Shown here: positions 60,985 to 64,000 of the stretch, piece after piece
Position numbering within the stretch: position 1 is the stretch's first letter
Layout of the letters: each line of letters begins with the position of its first letter
Source: Fistularia commersonii
Lineage: Eukaryota > Chordata > Actinopteri > Syngnathiformes > Fistulariidae
Reading direction: 5' to 3'
Assembly: GCA_037954325.1 (NCBI GenBank)
Contig: JBBMNZ010000019.1
Location: 6,214,501 to 6,278,500, forward strand
DNA: 64,000 nt
Notes under the pieces: generated by a model
What the model saw: the letters and a program-made list of their open reading frames with translations, nothing else
What the model was told of the DNA's origin: nothing
Databases searched by the model: none
Position numbers and translations under genes: made by a program

Positions 60985-62830
60985 ATGCCCGTCTACATGG
61001 CGGCGGACCCGCACAGGCAAAGCAACCCCCAAACAGGTGAGTGCGTTTGTTCACCTGCACCGTTAAACTTCAAAACTTGCACTGACGCTCTTCCTCTCCG
61101 CAGTCCATCCCATAATCCCTTCTGAGGTCTTCTACACTGATCCCAGTGACGGATTGGGAAGGAGGATCCCCAACGTGGTGAGCCAGTTGAGGGTGAGTGT
61201 GCACCGCTGCACGGTGACACACAAACATTCAGAAACTCTGGCAATTGAACTCCTGATTTTTTTTTTTCCAGGTGTCTTCTGTGCATGAATTTGATATCAG
61301 TATCTCAAAAAAAAAAAAGTGCAATATCTATAAAACCCAGGCCTTTTAGGATGATTTACAGGTCACATTAAAAATGAAGAGGTCTGAGTTTAATGGGCTA
61401 CATACAGGTTCATGGATTTGTAAGACAAAACCAAAAAAACTAAAAGACCTAAACTGATGTTTAGGTTTATGAGAGTTTATGAGAAAGTTTGAGCAGGCGT
61501 CTGGCAGCGGGGAGGGGGGGGCGACATTAAACCCTCGTGCGATCTTAACATTGTGTTTACTCCCCTTGTCCTACGGGTCAAAAATGACCCATAAGACAAT
61601 CTTTGTACCCTAGTGGTGTACAGCCCACATGGAAACATAAACAAAAAAAGAAGTATCGCTTTTTCTTATTATGGGGTCTCTTTAGGAAAAGTCATAAAAT
61701 TTCAAGTTGGAAAAAAATGGTAGTGGGTCACCTTTGACAACACAAGGGTTAATAATAGTGTCTTGAGTGTGGTCAGACGCAGCAAACCGGAAAACTGGGA
61801 AAGGATGTGAGACTTGTGAAATTCCTTGAAAACTCAACGATTATACGAAAATAATGAAAATCCTTGAATTTTATTTGCTTGACACAGGAGCATGGAGTGG
61901 ATTTCATAAGAGAAAATAGCTGACCTTGTTGAATCATCATGGCCTAATTATTAGACTTAATGAAGTCATTTTTACCCCTTCAAATACTCACCAAATCCTC
62001 TAATTTCTCTTCATCAGACACTCGATCACTTCCAGCTCAACACCCCAGCGCCCCTCATGTCCTCCTGCATGACTCCCCAAAACCACCTAGACTCTTTTAG
62101 GTCTTGGCCGCACCCCATCACAAACCTCGGCAGCCCAACGTGGCGAATACACACCATCCGCATGCCGGTGCAGCCCGGCCAGGTTGTCCTGCAGCTGACC
62201 CCCGTGGAGGACCAGGCCATCACAAACCTTTTGAAACTGCACTACCAGGAGCCTACGCAAAGCGAAGGGAAGCCCATCGACCTCTCTACCGCAACTGCGG
62301 TCTCGTGCACGGATGACCACATGGACTCCGCCTCAGCCGATAAGCCCCTTGGCAAGCAATTCGCAAAGGCCCGCCAGAAAAGGCACTGGTCTGATGTGGA
62401 GGTGGAAGCGGCTCACACCCTCTTGAATCTTAGCGATATGAGGGGGAGCAAACCAAACACACCTCCCGGGCCCGCCGCCTCCAAGCCCGACGAAAATGGG
62501 GTGCAGTACCCAACGAGAGTCCGGCTGCACCAGGAAGGAAACTGGTGTGACTCTCAGCTTAATGCAGCTCAAACCCTCCTGAGGGTCCAAACCGATTTCA
62601 CCTCGAAGGCAACGCCTCCCGGTCCGTATTCATCAGCAAGCGTTAGTCCTGTAGGGGAGAATCCAGATGTGTCGATGGAAGGGTGGAACGGAGAGTCGAC
62701 GGAGGCCCCTTTGAGCCCAGACTCAAAGGAAACAAGTTTACATCGAGCTGATGCGAAGAAGCAAAGGCTCTCGAATTATGAGAGAAATGCTGCTCAGGTC
62801 CTCCTGTTTCTCAGGCATAACCCAGATTAA
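60985..62830 (+). CDS. Unrecognised protein with CtBP-type motif and AAxxLLxL repeats
   Basis: Coding exons 60985-61036, 61104-61192, 62018-62830 (954 bases, 317 residues) join in frame with good splice sites. An acceptor at 60900-60901 begins the start-codon exon, and an untranslated first exon probably ends at 60642. I chose the first ATG of the frame in exon 2 (MPVYMAADPHRQ); the frame is open upstream, so a longer N-terminus is possible. I do not recognise the family. Residues 133-137 are PIDLS, the PxDLS pattern bound by the corepressor CtBP. Three segments follow one pattern: HWSDVEVEAAHTLLNL (170-185), NWCDSQLNAAQTLLRV (222-237) and LSNYERNAAQVLLFL (298-312), with a weaker fourth at AITNLLKLHY. 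No membrane segment or signal peptide. A nuclear regulatory role is inference only. Confidence 0.75.
61527..61752. mobile_element. Small TTAA-flanked MITE in the intron of the 60985 gene
   Basis: Bounded by TTAA on both sides, with inward ends ACCCTCGTG and (reverse) CCCTTGTG, and a central palindrome GGGTCAAAAATGACCC (61575-61590). A TTAA target with CCCT-type ends suggests a piggyBac-like non-autonomous element; no transposase frame. Confidence 0.55.
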
Positions 62831-63812
62831 GATGACAGGTGATTATTGTGCAATTAGGTTTTAAGTTATCTTTAAAGTGTTATTTGAATTTTGTCTTTGC
62901 ACTAGTTATTCTAAAAAAAGTTTACAAAAAACACCCATCTTCCCAGGGAACGATTTTTTTTTTCTCCACTGGCAAACAGATGAGAAATATATTTTTGGAT
63001 CTGTCTTCCTTTGACCACCGCAAATTGGCTCTTTTTCTAAAATAATTCAAATGCAAAGTGGTTGTTTTACATTTAGAAACACGCACTCAAAAGAAAAAGA
63101 AACATTTTTATTTAAGAGCACTACTTGTCTTCAAACGGAGAGAGAATCCCTCCTAATGATATTTACAGCTCATACAGTTCCAGGGCATCTACAATGATTG
63201 CCAGCATTGCTGAAGGGGGCGGTATTGTTTCACAACGGGAAGCTGACAAACAAGTTTGACAACAAAACGCAAACTACTGATGAAGAGTAAGGCAGGACAG
63301 TTTAACTTGTATTTCCATGCAGATTCAAAGCTCTTGTTTGATTTGAAGTCATATTAGGCGTGTAGTTCTTTGGGAAAGGCACTTTCTGTTTAGTTGTTTT
63401 GTTTAATAGCTTAGTCTTTTAATGCAACAGGGTTGTAAATGAAGTCACACCTTTTCATGGAAGTGTTAAAAATGTTTCTTGTTTTTCACGTTGTCACAAA
63501 TATGAATGGAATGGGTTTTAGGTTCAACGTGCGTGCAGTTCTGATGACGTCGGAAGGGTTCGTAGGCTAGTGGATTGGTCGGGGACAGTAGTGTGAATAG
63601 TTGGCATTTCAGAGTGGCAGCTTCACAACAGCTGGGCAGGACGCACAGCCGCCCGGTGTTTTTGAATGCAAACGCACATAATTGTCTTTTCAAGTAGTAA
63701 GTGATCAATTTCAAGAATTCCGTGAATGATCTTTGTTAAACAGTTTTTTTTTTAGAGTTCATCGCTTCTGGAGAGTCTCTGCTGATGTAAATCCAACTTG
63801 ACGTCTTTTGTC
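62831..63812. other. Intergenic between convergent genes
   Basis: Contains the 3' UTRs of the gene at 60985 and of the RhoGEF on the other strand. No AATAAA was found for the former. No coding exon or repeat recognised. Confidence 0.45.
63107..63112 (-). other. Candidate RhoGEF polyadenylation signal
   Basis: AATAAA on the minus strand about 700 bases beyond the stop codon at 63813-63815. Confidence 0.45.
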
Positions 63813-63982
63813 CTAATTCAAGTTGCGGACTTTGTTGTTGGTGACGATTTTGGCAGCCTGGATGACTCTGTAGCGTTCTCTGAGGTTTCTCCGCCTCACA
63901 TGCTCGTTGGTGATCTCTACAACGTTGACTACCGGGAACCAGCCCTTTTGACCGTCAGAGAGACGGCTCCCCTCGTACCAAC
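63813..63982 (-). CDS. Ephexin-type Rho guanine nucleotide exchange factor, last exon (partial)
   Basis: On the minus strand an AG at 63983-63984 opens an exon reading GWYEGSRLSDGQKGWFPVVN, VVEITNEHVRRRNLRERYRV, then IQAAKIVTNNKVRNLN and TAG. The GW(Y)xGxRLxDGxxGWFP...VEEI pattern is the second half of an SH3 domain, and EHVRRRNLRERYRV is typical of the tail after the SH3 in the ephexin family (ARHGEF5/15/16/19/26, NGEF). The DH and PH domains would lie in exons beyond the right edge. Which member it is cannot be decided from this piece. Confidence 0.7.
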
Positions 63983-64000
63983 CTGGAATAAAACACAAGT

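Overview
This window is nuclear DNA from a ray-finned (teleost) fish. Genes are split into short exons with GT-AG introns, intergenic DNA is AT-rich, and there are many CA/AT microsatellites and the short interspersed repeats, degraded LINEs and small inverted-repeat transposons typical of fish genomes. Coding models were built by joining exons at splice sites, keeping the reading frame and comparing with remembered protein families. Seven of the eight complete models close in frame with a total coding length divisible by three; slc16a13 also does once one of two possible donors is chosen.

Layout from left to right. (1) 544-5650 (+): the 3' half of acap1 (ankyrin repeats and C-terminus; the rest lies left of the window). 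(2) 7733-13137 (-): slc16a13, a monocarboxylate-transporter-family protein, convergent with acap1. (3) 15600-21200: repeat-rich DNA with a dead LINE reverse transcriptase. (4) 21228-24362 (-): bcl6b, a BTB/zinc-finger repressor with only four fingers. (5) 24400-33000: intergenic DNA with LINE and MITE debris, then the trip6 promoter and leader exon near 30.4-30.8 kb. (6) 33070-37608 (+): trip6, a zyxin-family LIM adaptor. (7) 41518-41916 (-): a two-exon preprosomatostatin gene whose peptide carries Arg at position 4. (8) 45235-59636: a cluster of egg-envelope zona pellucida (ZPAX-like) genes: gene A (+), a solo LTR and a decayed fourth copy, then genes B (-) and C (+) arranged head to head. 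(9) 60985-62830 (+): an unrecognised gene with a CtBP-type PIDLS motif and repeated AAxxLLxL segments, behind a cluster of cAMP-response-element-like sites. (10) 63813-63982 (-): the last exon of an ephexin-type RhoGEF that continues past the right edge.

acap1, slc16a13 and bcl6b all have human counterparts on 17p13.1, so the left half is a conserved synteny block; trip6 is on human 7q22. The most unusual part is the ZP cluster. It shows exon-by-exon paralogy, an inverted pair sharing a divergent promoter, one precise intron loss, a probable GC-AG intron, and a previously hidden pseudogene just downstream of a solo LTR.
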